A stretch of 64,000 nt of DNA from Monoplex corrugatus (Eukaryota; Mollusca; Gastropoda; Littorinimorpha; Ranellidae). Below the pieces are notes generated by a model, which saw only the letters and a list, made by a program, of their open reading frames with translations, did not search any database and had not been told where the DNA came from. The DNA lies in NCBI GenBank assembly GCA_030674185.1, contig JAPXFY010000015.1, positions 20,250,780-20,314,779 of the forward strand, written 5' to 3'. Position numbers and translations under genes: made by a program. Numbering within the stretch: position 1 is the first letter of the stretch; every line of letters begins with the position of its first letter. Shown piece after piece: positions 22,748 through 33,610 of the stretch.

Positions 22748-22869
22748 ATCCTCTTGATGTCAATACATTTTGCTGAAGATTGTGTTATGACAACCTGGAA
22801 GCATCCCTTTGCTGTCTTTGTGAAGATGGAAAGAATGTCACTGCTTCAGGCGACTGTAGGATGAGTCTG
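22748..22869 (+). other. Possible exon, related to 32574-32670
   Basis: Preceded by CCTACGTTTTGCAG and followed by GTGAGAAT. One frame reads TTWKHPFAVFVKMERMSLLQ then ATVG and TGA. The segment at 32574-32670, also between AG and a GTAAGA-like site, reads RFTAFVKTEKLPPFQATLG and TGA in the same relative frame. The shared F..FVK.E.....QAT.G pattern suggests a duplicated exon or a duplicated non-coding segment. Confidence 0.3.
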
Positions 22870-23007
22870 GTGAGAATATCATTGATAACTTCCAATATAC
22901 AAACTTTTTTGTTTTCTCAAGGCATTGTTACCACAGTTTGGAAATTCTTTATGATCAAATGACTTAGTAGAATAATGATGGTAAAGCCTATGGCAGGGTC
23001 TTGAGGT

Positions 23008-23275
23008 TTTATTGAGTTGATGTGTTCTCTATACTATCATATATCCTTGCACATGTCTGTTGTTGTAACAAAAAATGTTAAGTGAAGTTAGGTTCTATTA
23101 AATTGATAGGTTCTATATACTATCTAGTATCATGCATCCTTGCACATGTCTGTTGTTGTAACAAAAAATGTTAAGTGAAGTTAGGTTCTATTAGATTGAT
23201 GGGTTCTATAGACTATCATATATCCTTGCACATGTCCGTTGTTGTAACCAAAAATGTTTAGTGAAATGCTTTTCT
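23008..23275. repeat. Tandem triplication, about 90-bp unit
   Basis: CCTTGCACATGTCTGTTGTT and GTAACAAAAAATGTTAAGTG recur at about 23045, 23138 and 23224, each preceded by GGTTCTATA and ACTATC. The first two copies are nearly identical and the third is diverged. Confidence 0.8.
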
Positions 23276-23389
23276 CTATCAGTAGTATCTGTAACTGAAT
23301 AAAAAGCTATGATGAATGTTCTGATAACTTGACTGAACATCCAATCCACCACTGTCAATCCATGATAGCAGTTTAGCGGACCATGAAAA

Positions 23390-26300
23390 CTCACCTGTCT
23401 CACCTGTTGGCGTCACTGGGTTTAGTGTTGGCTGCTGCACTCTTTAACACCACCACCTCCCTCCAAGCTGCTCTGTCTGGACTTTTGTGGATATCGTCTT
23501 GAATATTTAGGCCACTGATGTTGGTTATGTTCTCGATGTACAAGATTGGAAGTCTGACTTTCTTCCTTTTTCCTGGTTTTCCTTGGAAAATGGTTGCCAT
23601 GAGGTCCGTGTTTTGCTACGTGACACATGGCCAATGTATTTTAGTCTTCTCTTGGTGATATCTGCTCATAGTTTTCTGGTGGTATCAGGTTCTTCCAGGA
23701 CACATTCATTAGTTCTTATATCTGTCATTTTGATACAAAGTAGTCTCAGATAAAACCACATCTCTGCTGCCTCAATTCTTCTGTAATCAGCTTTTCTGAG
23801 AGTACGGGCTTCGCAGCCACAGATCATGATTGACCAGATGAAACATTTTAAGTTTAATATTCAGGCCATTTGGTGTGCCTCTGTTGCCTCTGTCTTTCCA
23901 GATATTGTTGAGTTGGACCATTATTTACTTTGTTATTTCAGTTCTTATTTTGATGTCTTTGGAGCAGGTTCCATCATCAGTTTTTACAGAACCAAGATAT
24001 TTGAAATTTTTAACATTTTCTAAAGGAACTATCAATTAAGGTGTTATGATTGTTTTCAGCGTCTTTGCCTTTGACTTTTTTTTTCTTGGCGTTCAAGTTT
24101 AGGCCAGCCTTTTTGCTCGCTTCATCCACCGTTTATAGAATTCTTTTCATACTGTAATGTTGTCTGCCAGTAGTGCAGTATTGTCAGCATAGAGCAGGTT
24201 TGTAAGATTTTTCCCTCCTGTCTTTATGTCCATATCTTCTATATCAGCGTCTCTCATGATTTGTTCCATATAGATGTTAAAGAGATACGGTGAGAGGATA
24301 CAGCCTTGTCTAACTCCCCTGTGGATTTGAAAAATTAACATTTCTGACTGTTCCATCTAATTGTAGTCTTTTGGTCTTTATACAATGAGGCAGTTAGTGA
24401 AATGAGATGTCTAGGAAAACCTATTTTGACCGTTGCATTGAATAGGTGGAGGTGAGTGATGCTGTCAAATGTTTTGCTCTATTCTATGAAGGTGACAAAA
24501 GTTCTTTATCAGTGCTTTTTATTTTCTCTATGAGTATTTGTAACACAAGTAACATGCCAGTTGAGCCCTCTCTTGGATCTGTAGCCTGTCTGGCAGTCAG
24601 ATAGTTCTTCTATCTTGGGCTTTAATCTGTTGAGAATAATTATGAGCAAAATCTTACTGACGTGGCTGATTAGGGCAATTGATCTGTAGTTGTTGCAGCC
24701 TTTGACATTGCCACTTTTATAAAGCATCACAAATTCTTGGAAGTTTCCAGTCTGTTGGCCACTGATGAGTATTCCAGGTTTTTCAGCGGAGATGGTGCAT
24801 TGCTTTTAGACCTTCTTTTCAAGCATGTTTTAACAGTTCTCCTGGGGATTTTCTTGTTTTTAACTGCTTGGTGGTTGCTTCAATTTCACTTAGAGGTGGT
24901 TCTGGTTTTGATTTTGGACAGTTCAGGTCAGGGCATAGGGTGTCTTGGGGGGTTGTTGTCGCTAAAAAGGGATGCTCCATATTCGTTCCATCTGTTCATA
25001 TAGTATGCTCTGGTTCATTTAATGTGGTGCCTTTGTTGTTGATGCACTCATTTCTGGGTTGGAATTTGGTGGATTGAACTTTCTTTATGTGTTGGAATAG
25101 ATCCCTGGCTCTTCTTCATTCATTATGCTCATTTAGTTTTAGCAGATTCTTCCTCCAGCCAATTTGTCTTATCTCTTCTAATTTTGCTTTTAATTTCTCG
25201 TGTTTTTTTTGTATTCTTCTTTTCTTCAGTGTTCCAGATTTGCAAGCTTGGCTTTTCTGTTTGGCTACATTCACAAGTACCTCGCCGATGTAGGGCTTAG
25301 TTGGTTTTCTTTTTCTTCTGCTTCTTCAATGTAGGTCTTCTACATATCTGCCCAAATTTCTTCTGGATGCCGGTCATTAAATGTCCAGTCCTGGATTAAA
25401 ACCTTGAAATGATTGGTTATTTTGATCTCAGAATCAGATGCAGTGTCTTGATTTTTCAATTTCTCTAGATCAAACTTAGGGGCTGGCTTGGCTTTGTTTT
25501 GTTTACATGCTTTGAGTCTAATTTTTGCTGTGACTAGCTGGCTGATGATCACTATCACAGTCGGCTTCTGGTTTTGTTTTCGAGCCTAGAACATATCCTG
25601 TTTATCATGATGTAATCTGATTTCTGATTTTTATATTCCTATTGTCATCGTTTGCTTTTTTTTTTTTTTTAGTTTTCAGGTATCATATGTGATAATGTTG
25701 TTTAAAGAGAGTATTACTATTAGTGATGTCCAATTCATTGGCTCGGCAGAAAGATGCCAACATATCGCCTTTTTCGTTGTTTTCCCAGCCCATAAGGTCC
25801 TATTCCACACGCTCTGAACTCACTTTCACCCACTGTGGCGTTCATGTCTCCATTGTTATGCAAACTTTTCTTTTTGGTATTTTATTCTTTGCAGTTTGTA
25901 GGTGATTATGAAATTGTTCTGTCTCTTCTCTGAGCTGGTGGATGTAGGGGCATGTGCCTTGGTGATGTTTAAGGCAACTGGCTTTGTGTTTAACAGTTAT
26001 CAGTTGTCTTTGATTTGTGTTGTACTATTGTAGCTTTCAGTGCTGCAGCAGGTTGGTTGTCCAGTATGATGGTGACCCTGCACAGGGCTTTTTTTTCCAC
26101 AGTAAATGATTGTGTGTTAGCCAATGGTGAACTTTCCTCACCACTCCACCTGGTTTTGCATAATCCTGTGATGTTCATACATGTCTATTCTTCCAAGCTC
26201 TGGCAAGAGGAAATGAAGCTTTCCCAGCTCTAGCAATGTTTGCACATTCCATGTGACAATGTTTATGATCTTTTTGTTGATTTTTATTGAAGAGTCTGTA

Positions 26301-26470
26301 CAAGTTTGCTTCCAACAGCTGCCGTCAGATACATACCTGTCATCATCATAGCTGCCTTTCACACCCTTGGTTCCTCTCTCCCCAGTAGCCAATGAGTTCT
26401 GTTCTTCCCTGGGGGTCTCAGAAGACATGGAACCATGTCCTTTACCTTCTTGTGTCATTCTGCTTTTTCT
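23390..26470 (-). pseudogene. Decayed, nearly full-length non-LTR retrotransposon (EN + RT, CFDP2/RTE-like)
   Basis: Read from high to low coordinates. About 26280-26150 gives INIVTWNVQTLLELGKLHFL, the start of an AP-type endonuclease. About 24700-24560 gives GNVKGCNNYRSIALISHVSK and LNRLKPKIEELSDCQTGYRS, RT blocks 1-2. About 24330-24150 gives GVRQGCILSPYLFNIYMEQI and LLYADNTALLADN, RT blocks 4-5 with the second catalytic Asp of YADD changed to Asn. 23800-23400 gives the C-terminal tail, ending SAAANTKPSDANR. Many stops and shifts separate these parts, so it is inactive. Clade assignment is from motif resemblance only. Confidence 0.82.
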
Positions 26471-26474
26471 TTAT

Positions 26475-27065
26475 CTGTCGGCTTTTGCCATTTTGGATTG
26501 AGGGGAGAAACAGTTGATGGCCGAGAGTGAGCTGGAAGTGGAGAAATGCCATGTGATGTCAGAGTCTGTCATGCCATCGATCCATGCTTTCTTTGAAAAA
26601 AAAATACAAATGCTGAACCTATATTATCATAGTGACTTCCAGCATGCAAACAACCAGAAACCTGAAACACATGAAAAGAAAATATGTAATTATTTATATC
26701 TGACTGATAAAACAAGGACAAGCACAAATTTTCAGCTAATGGTTTTTATTAAGTGTACATTAAAGACAACATACTGGATTACCACCTTTTGGATAAAATG
26801 ACAACGACAACAAAATGAATAGACTAACCTAAATCAATTCATCTGGCAATCAGTTAAATCAAACAAATGAATAGCCTAACCTTAAAGAATTGCTTGTAGT
26901 GTGTGTTCCCTGTATGACTTAAAAGTTACCCTTTTTTGAAGGGACAAGGCCTCGAAAGTTCCTCCTGGGTTGTGGGCTTCTTTCTTTTTTATAGATGTAA
27001 ATATGCAGCGCGCATCTGCTTAAAGTTAGTGTTAACGTTAACTAGCACAACGTTTGACTTTGGTC
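26475..27065. other. Unassigned AT-rich DNA
   Basis: No recognised feature apart from a short local repeat of TGAATAGACTAACCTAAA and TGAATAGCCTAACCTTAA (about 26816-26885). Confidence 0.45.
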
Positions 27066-27072
27066 AGTATAC

Positions 27073-27640
27073 TCCCCCCCCCCCCCCCCCCGTGGGGATG
27101 CTGGGAGCTCTTTCAGTATAAGTAGTATCCCCACCTTCTGGAAATTTTGTCCTAGAAATTTCCTCTTTTCTGTCACTCTATTTGTTTCTGCCTTGTCTCT
27201 TTGCTTTCTGACATTTCTGCCTATCATTTTCTGCCTTGCTGGTCCATTCCCCTGTATGTGTTTGATAAAGTCTTATGTACTTTTTCTTATGATTGATAAT
27301 TGGGTACATGTATTAAGTGCATTTTTGGCTCTAGGGAGATGAGACATGCGGAAGCAATTTTAGGTAATTCAGGCCTGTTTTTATGTATGTTTTGTTGTCC
27401 TTAGGTATGCTTAAATTTGTATTCAGGTGTGTTTTTTAAATCCCCTTTGTGATAAATTGGACGGAGTGGTCATCGCCGGGAGCATGTCCTTAGATTATGT
27501 GCACGAATGCGTTGATATGTTTACTTAATTTTCTTTTCCTTTTTTTTTCTGTTGAAGTTTTGGATGTTTTGAAGCGGTTATAGCCCTGATATGGCTCTAC
27601 GCAATCGGCTGGGCTTTAAACAACAATAACAATAACAATG
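27073..27640 (+). mobile_element. R2 interspersed repeat, copy c, with C homopolymer at its 5' side
   Basis: A run of about 18 C (27073-27091) precedes GTGGGGATGCTGGGAGCTCT. Colinear with copy a through GATTGATAATTGGGTACATG, ATTTTAGGTAATTCAGGCCT and CATCGCCGGGAGCATGTCC, to TATAGCCCTGATATGGCTCT, AATCGGCTGGGCTTTAAAC and AACAATAACAATAACAATG. This gives the clearest AACAAT 3' tail of the family. Confidence 0.85.
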
Positions 27641-27644
27641 GTCA

Positions 27645-28005
27645 GAACACTAGAATAGGTCACCCTGTATACTAATGAAGCCTTGAAATTCCACATTGGG
27701 CTAGTTGCTATGTTCATAAATGTGCATGTACAGTCCACATCTGTTTTAAAGTATGGATTTCTCTAGGAAATTAATCTCAGACGTATTTAATACTGACCAA
27801 ACAATCATTTACTAGTATTTGTCCACTAGAATAGGTCACCCATACCCCATCGAGGCCTTGAACTTCTACCTATCCAGTGAGCTTCAACTAGTTCAAGCTT
27901 TTTTCAGAAATGCACAGTCATTTCCTCTACACTTTCAAAATATACTTTATTGCATAGTGGGGGCTAAGTTCAAAATAGTGGAAAACCTGCACATCGTGTA
28001 ATAGA
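27645..28005 (+). repeat. Diverged tandem duplication, about 175-bp unit
   Basis: ACTAGAATAGGTCACCC occurs at about 27650 and 27825. Each is followed by a similar order of blocks (GCCTTGAAATTC or GCCTTGAACTTC, then AGTT..TTC..AAATG). Confidence 0.55.
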
Positions 28006-28507
28006 GACATTCTAGTTTGGTCTTTCTTATTACTTATGCTAGCTTCCATCAAAGTGAGACCATACTTTGTCATCACACTGAGCCTTTATGTTCCAAAAGT
28101 GAGAGAACACACCAGCACAGAGATATTGAACCGGAGAACCACAGCACTCCTGGAAAGCTTGACTGGCCACATGATATAAATCATCTGGGTGCAGTGCCAT
28201 TACTTGTATCTCAGTAAAGTCCATTATGCGTATCCTTTGCTCTTTATGGCTAAAGAAGGCAAACTGAAATTTTAGAAACTAAAACATACATGCATGCATG
28301 GTTGATTCTTAATCCTTTAAGAACAATTACCTACCCTGCTGGCTGCATATTGAGGTAATGTGTGCACCGCAGTGAAACAGCCGGAACACAGCCAGGTTCT
28401 TTTTGCAGTGATTCTATCTGAAACAAGAAAATGACATCTTTCTTCATGTATCTACTTGTACGCAAAATTCATGTACTTCATTAGCATTAAGATTTGGTCT
28501 TCTTCCT

Positions 28508-31500
28508 TTGCTGGCATACCGCACTGCGCGATCCTGTCGTGGTGGACGTCTCCACCGACTTTGGCACAATCTGCCTCCTGCTGTGCCAGTCCGACACCAC
28601 TCTTCTGCTTCTTCGTCTCCTCCACTGCCCCTGCACTCGACCTTGCTGCTGCAAACTTCGTCTCCTCCTCTGCCGTCTTTGCCTTCACCTTCTGTCCCGC
28701 TGGTGCCGCCTTCGCCTTCTGTCCCGCCGGTGCCGCTTTCGTCTTCTGTCCCGCCAGCGCTGCCCTCGTCTTCTGTGCTGCTGGTGCTGCCTTTGTCTTC
28801 TGTCCCGCTGGTGCCTCCTTCGTCTTCTGTCCCGTCGTTGCTGCCTTCGTCTTCTGCCCCGCTGGTGTCGCCTTCGTCTTCTGTCCCGTCGGTGCTGCCT
28901 TCTTCTCCACCTCGGCCACCGCATTGTGATAAACTGAAACTATGCCTTTTTAACGCTCAGTCAACATGCTCTGATGGCAAAGCTGATGTCATTGCTGACT
29001 TTATCGCAGATGAGCATGTTGACATTGCTTTTATCACCGAAACATGGCTTAACCCCCTTGGTCATGAACCTATACATGTGAATCTCACTCCGAGTGGTTA
29101 CAGGCTTGCTTCTTTCCATCGCTCATCCCGAGGTGGTGGTATCGCCATCCTCTACAACGACTCACTCCATTCCCGCCTGTCTTTCTCGCAGTCTCTGCCT
29201 TTCTCCCATCCTTCTTTCGAGCACGTTGAAGTATCCTTCCAATCCACCCCTCACCCCATCACCTTCTCCTGTGTCTATCGACCTCCACCTACCAACAAGC
29301 TCACCACATCCATGTTTCTCTCTGACTTTGATCAACTTCTTGATTACTACTGTCTCTTACCTGGAAATCTCATCATTCTAGGTGACATCAATGTCCACTA
29401 TGACAACACTCACCGTTATGACTCAAGACATATCATCAACTCTCTGTCCAATCACAATATGACTCAACACATTTCTGAACCAACCCATCAAAAAGGTCAC
29501 ATTCTTGACTGGATCATTTCTCGTGATCACCACAATTCAGCTACTGATAACTGCTTAGTTCTTTCTACCCGTCTAACTTCAGCCCTTCCATCAGACCACT
29601 CTGCAATTCTCTGTTCTCTTGACATTCCTCCTCCTTCCCGTACCATGCGCACAGTGACTCGACGCAATCTCAAATCTATTGACCTCTCCTCATTTTCATC
29701 TGATGCCTTCCGTCTCCTTTCTGAAAAGTCACATAACCTTGCCGATGAATTCTACACTACTCTCCACCATCTTCTGGACACTCATGCTCCAGCCACAACC
29801 CATCTTTTACCTGACCGCCCCCCTACCCCCTGGCTCACTCATGAGATTGCCTGTGCAAGACGTGCCCGCCGCAGAGCAGAACGACGCTGGCGCAAATCCA
29901 AACTCATTGTACATAGGCAACTTTTCCAAGCCTCTAAAACAAAAGTATCCACCCTCATTGCATCTGCAAAAACAAACTATTTCCAAACCAAAATCCTGAA
30001 TGCCTCTTCTTCAAAAGAACTCTTTACAACCATGAATCATCTCCTTGGCACACGAAAAGATTTACCTCTCCCAACAAAACACACAAATGAAGAACTCCCA
30101 TCTGTATTCTCCAAGTATTTCACCACCAAAATACAAACTCTTCATGACAGGCTCGACAGGACACCCTGTCAACCATGCCCACCTGACCCTTCCTTCTCTG
30201 GCACACCTCTTACTACTCTTACCCCAGTCTCACAAGAAGAAATTCTCAACACAATCAGATCCATGTCGTTCAAAACCTGCGAACTGGATCCTCTTCCAGG
30301 TTCTCTCTACTCTGACTGTCTCCCTACTCTCCTCCCATTCATCACTGACATCATCAACACTTCTCTCCAAGCTGGAACTGTCCCAGATTCTTTCAAGTCT
30401 GCTATTGTTCACCCTCTCCTCAAGAAATACAATTTAGACCCAAATGAACTGAAAAATTACCGACCTATCTGTAATCTCTCTTTCTTGTCAAAACTGCTTG
30501 AAAAAGTTGTCCTCAACCAACTGAACTCTCACCTGTCTGCCAACAATCTCCTCAATCCTTTCCAGTCAGCCTACCGCCAGTGCCATAGCACTGAAACTGC
30601 CTTGCTACACATTCTCAACAATCTCCTCCTTGCAACTGATACTGGCAAAGTCTCTCTCCTCACACTCCTTGATCTGTCTGCAGCCTTTGATACCATTGAT
30701 CATGGTATTCTCCTTTCTAGACTTCATCATACTTTTGGCATCTCTGACATTGCTCTCTTCTGGTTCACTTCTTATCTATCAAACAGAAAACAAACTGTTC
30801 TCATCAATGGCACTTACTCTCAACCTGCATACCTGACCTGTGGTGTTCCACAAGGATCTATCCTTGGCCCTGTTCTTTTCACTCTTTACACCTCCCCCCT
30901 GTCCACCATCATCAACTCCCACTCTATAAAACACCACTTCTATGCTGATGACACCCAACTTCAAGACAGTGACTCATCTGACAATATACAGCGCCTCCTG
31001 GCTCGCACCACTGAGTGTTACTCGGACATCAAAAATTGGATGACATACAACAAACTTCAGCTAAATGATGACAAGACAGAAGCTATCCTCATTGGCACCC
31101 GTCAGAAACTTTCTCAGCTGCCTCCTCTTTCTCTCCCATTATGTAACACATCAGTCCCAATTTCTGATTCAGCTAAAAACCTTGATGTCTGCATTGACTC
31201 TACCCTCTCCATGAACAACTTTGTTTCTCACACTGCCAGATCTTGCTACTATCACCTCCATCGTATAAGCCTGATCAGGAAGTATCTCTCTGTGGAAACA
31301 ACTGCAAAACTCGTTCTCTCCTTCATAATATCTTGCATTGACTATTGCAATTCACTCCTGTCCGGTCTTCCTGCCTCCACCACTCACATCCTACAGCGCA
31401 TTCAAAACAATGCTGCACGCCTTGTACTCAAAAAGAAAAAAGCTGACCACATATCTCCTCTCCTGGCACAACTTCACTGGCTCCCTGTATCAAAGCGCAT

Positions 31501-31666
31501 ACAGTACAAACTAGACACCATGTGCTACAAAAGCCTCAATAACGCAGCCCCCGATTACCTGTCAAGCCTACTTGAGATCTATGTTCCCTCACGTACCCTC
31601 CGCTCTGCCTCCGATCCTCTGACTTTTCGCTTTCCACGCACTAAGCTCAATACCTATGGTCCATGA
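28508..31666 (+). CDS. LINE ORF2: AP-like endonuclease and reverse transcriptase
   Basis: The frame is 1052 codons. Residues about 55-135 are a Ser/Pro/Val/Leu repeat. The endonuclease runs from about 142 (LKLCLFNAQST) through ITETWL near 175 (catalytic Glu), GDINVHYD near 291 and SDHSAI near 361 (catalytic His). RT runs about 640-880: NYRPICNLSFLSKLLEKVVL, LLDLSAAFDTIDH (first Asp), CGVPQGSILGPVLFTLYTSP, and the active-site box FYADDTQL near 811. The C-terminal part has ARLVLKKKKADHISPLLAQL and LHWLPVSKRIQYK. The TGA at 31664-31666 is premature: the same frame continues AFSVSGPLSWNKLPLSVRQQ and ends TAA at 31781-31783, as in related elements. The stop is best explained as CGA to TGA. It encodes nicking and target-primed reverse transcription of its own RNA. 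The start codon is simply the first ATG and may not be the true one. Confidence 0.85.
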   Translation: MLAYRTARSCRGGRLHRLWHNLPPAVPVRHHSSASSSPPLPLHSTLLLQTSSPPLPSLPSPSVPLVPPSPSVPPVPLSSSVPPALPSSSVLLVLPLSSVPLVPPSSSVPSLLPSSSAPLVSPSSSVPSVLPSSPPRPPHCDKLKLCLFNAQSTCSDGKADVIADFIADEHVDIAFITETWLNPLGHEPIHVNLTPSGYRLASFHRSSRGGGIAILYNDSLHSRLSFSQSLPFSHPSFEHVEVSFQSTPHPITFSCVYRPPPTNKLTTSMFLSDFDQLLDYYCLLPGNLIILGDINVHYDNTHRYDSRHIINSLSNHNMTQHISEPTHQKGHILDWIISRDHHNSATDNCLVLSTRLTSALPSDHSAILCSLDIPPPSRTMRTVTRRNLKSIDLSSFSSDAFRLLSEKSHNLADEFYTTLHHLLDTHAPATTHLLPDRPPTPWLTHEIACARRARRRAERRWRKSKLIVHRQLFQASKTKVSTLIASAKTNYFQTKILNASSSKELFTTMNHLLGTRKDLPLPTKHTNEELPSVFSKYFTTKIQTLHDRLDRTPCQPCPPDPSFSGTPLTTLTPVSQEEILNTIRSMSFKTCELDPLPGSLYSDCLPTLLPFITDIINTSLQAGTVPDSFKSAIVHPLLKKYNLDPNELKNYRPICNLSFLSKLLEKVVLNQLNSHLSANNLLNPFQSAYRQCHSTETALLHILNNLLLATDTGKVSLLTLLDLSAAFDTIDHGILLSRLHHTFGISDIALFWFTSYLSNRKQTVLINGTYSQPAYLTCGVPQGSILGPVLFTLYTSPLSTIINSHSIKHHFYADDTQLQDSDSSDNIQRLLARTTECYSDIKNWMTYNKLQLNDDKTEAILIGTRQKLSQLPPLSLPLCNTSVPISDSAKNLDVCIDSTLSMNNFVSHTARSCYYHLHRISLIRKYLSVETTAKLVLSFIISCIDYCNSLLSGLPASTTHILQRIQNNAARLVLKKKKADHISPLLAQLHWLPVSKRIQYKLDTMCYKSLNNAAPDYLSSLLEIYVPSRTLRSASDPLTFRFPRTKLNTYGP
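28675..28915. repeat. 27-bp in-frame minisatellite in the LINE leader
   Basis: The unit is TTCTGTCCCGCTGGTGCC + GCCTTCGTC-like, about 8.5 copies. 27 is a multiple of 3, so all plus frames and one minus frame remain open. The sense reading is a 9-residue SSSVPLVPP repeat; the antisense reading is AGQKTKAAP. Confidence 0.85.
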
Positions 31667-31783
31667 GCCTTCTCTGTTTCTGGTCCGCTCTCCTGGAACA
31701 AACTTCCTCTCTCAGTCCGTCAGCAACCTACTTTTGTCTCCTTCAAGTCCGCTCTCAAAACTCACCTTTTCTCCTCTGCATAA

Positions 31784-31913
31784 AATCCTGACCTCACTCA
31801 ATCCCCTCTGCAGCCTGTCTCCACTCGGAGGGGAATCACATTGCAATATATAATTGTATATAATATGCTCTCTATAATTTTCCATTGTTTTTATTCTTTC
31901 TCCCCATTTATAG

Positions 31914-31977
<64 letters not shown>

Positions 31978-32095
31978 TGCGTGGGTGCGTGTGTGTGCGT
32001 GCGTGCGTGTGTGTGCGTGCGTGCGTGTGTGTGTGTTTCAGCGTTTAGATTTGATTTTTCAAGATTTTGCGCTATATAAATATTGTATTTATTAA
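31784..32095 (+). other. 3' UTR and terminus of the CR1-like LINE, with GT microsatellite
   Basis: About 130 bp after the TAA comes a (GT)n of about 58 bp, then GTGC/GCGT repeats, then the conserved terminal block ending GCGCTATATAAATATTG. The position of a variable simple repeat just before the terminal block is the same at 6300-6455, where it is TATG instead. Confidence 0.75.
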
Positions 32096-32349
32096 TTGTA
32101 ATTATACCATGGATAATTATTGGTTTCAGGTATATATCATTTTCATATTCTTCTCCTACACTGTCATCCTTATTTGCAAAGTGAACGACTTAAGTTAATG
32201 ACCAGAGCCTCATTGTTGTATTGAATCAGATCACTAAATCTTGCACTTGCTGATCACTGACAACTGGGCATCTCATGCCTGGTTCAAGCGGAGCAAAAAA
32301 AACAAACAAAAAAAACAAAAGAAATGTATACAAAGCAAATTGAAATGAA

Positions 32350-32430
32350 ATTTTGTAAGCATGACCGCTAGATTTATCAAGATTTTGCGCTATATAAATA
32401 TTGTAATTATTAATTATTATTATTAAACAA
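32350..32430 (+). mobile_element. Short CR1-like LINE 3' tail
   Basis: TAGATTTATCAAGATTTTGC, GCTATATAAATATTG and an ATT/AATT run, about 260 bp downstream of the fuller element. A 5'-truncated insertion or a partial duplication of the neighbour's end. Confidence 0.7.
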
Positions 32431-32573
32431 AAAATTTTGTTTTCTTTAAAAATGTAAAAAATGAAATGAGTTAGAACAGAATATTAATGGTGCCATGTTT
32501 CAATTTAAAAAAAAATATTTTTTTATAAAGGTATATTCCTAATGACAATGTCTGTCCCCAACTGTTTGTTGCA

Positions 32574-32670
32574 GCCCTCTTGCGTTTTGCGGACATTGGC
32601 AACTGCGTTTTACTGCTTTTGTGAAGACTGAAAAGCTACCACCGTTTCAAGCAACTCTGGGATGACTGGG
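32574..32670 (+). other. Possible exon, related to 22748-22869
   Basis: Preceded by CTGTTTGTTGCAG and followed by GTAAGAAT. It reads FTAFVKTEKLPPFQATLG then TGA. See 22748-22869. Coding status is unproven. Confidence 0.28.
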
Positions 32671-33084
32671 TAAGAATTTTAATGTACAGTTTTGTTGTGA
32701 TGATTGGGGTTTTGTGGACCAGTATGAAGTCAGGATTCTGGATCATGCGAGTTTTCTTCAGTCATGCAAGAGTTTACATCAGAGTCAGACGTGCAGTGCT
32801 TATCTGTTTTTCTTTCCCACTTCATTTGCCCTTCACTTTCTTGCTTTTAAATGATTGTCATGCTGTGTTTAAGGACTGTAGTTTGTGATCATGCGTTTCA
32901 TGATTTCTGGATTTTCTGCCAAGATAGACAATATAAAGTTAATTTCTTTGACACTCTTGACGGCTGGTGGAAGGAGTTAGTGCAAGCAAGCATTTCATTG
33001 AACTGACTCAGCGACTCCTTTGTGACTGTAATTCTGGTCACTCACACTCAAGACTTTTTTCAATAGTGTCTACTATTGTAACCC

Positions 33085-33610
33085 CACTGGCCATTTGTGT
33101 AGTCTCATTGGCTACTTGTGTTGTCTCATTGACTACTTGTATAGTCTCATTGGCTACTTGTATAGTCTCATTGGCTACTTGTATAGTCTCATTGGCTACT
33201 TGTGTCATCTCACTGGCTACTTGTATAGTCTCATTGGCTACTTGTATAGTCTCATTGGCTCATTGGCTACTTGTATAGTCTAATTGGCTACTTGTATAGT
33301 CTCATTGGCTCATTGGCTACTTGTATAGTCTCATTGGCTCATTGGCTACTTGTATAGTCTCATTGGCTCATTGGCTACTTGTATAGTCTCATTGGCTACT
33401 TGTATAGTCTCATTGACTGCTTGTGTAGTCTCATTGGCTACTTGTATAGTCTCATTGGCTACTTGTATAGTCTCATTGGCTACTTGTGTAGTCTCACTGG
33501 CTACTTGTGTAGTCTCATTGGCCAGTTGCATAGTGTCATTGGCTACTTGTATAGTCTATTGACTGCTTGTGTTGTCTCACTGGCTACTTGTATAGTCTCA
33601 TTGGCTTCTT
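33085..33610. repeat. 21-bp minisatellite, about 24 copies
   Basis: The unit is ATTGGCTACTTGTATAGTCT + C. Several copies carry an extra ATTGGCTC (+9 bp). 7-residue repeats in translation (SLIGYLY, VSLATCI) are by-products of a unit divisible by 3. Confidence 0.92.

Larger units (their letters stand above)
28440..32095 (+). mobile_element. Near-intact CR1/L2-like LINE
   Basis: Contains a single long EN-RT frame (28508-31783 with one stop), a 3' UTR with a long GT tract (about 31918-31975), and the terminal block CAGCGTTTAGATTTGATTTT, TCAAGATTTTGCGCTATATA, AATATTG. The terminal block is shared with 6376-6455 and 32360-32430. The 5' boundary is uncertain: sequence upstream of the first ATG has no landmark, and the Ser/Pro/Leu-rich leader is a 27-bp repeat. 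No target duplication could be identified. This is the least decayed retroelement in the window and may be the source of the other CR1-type tails. Confidence 0.82.

Noticed and set aside
28039..28224. 61-aa minus-strand ORF (starts MDFTEIQVMALHPDDLYHVA)
   Set aside because: Looks somewhat protein-like but no homology, splice sites or neighbours support it.
33085..33610. CRISPR-like array (regular short repeats)
   Set aside because: The units are head-to-tail with no unique spacers; same for the 33-, 39- and 46-bp arrays. Genome context is eukaryotic.
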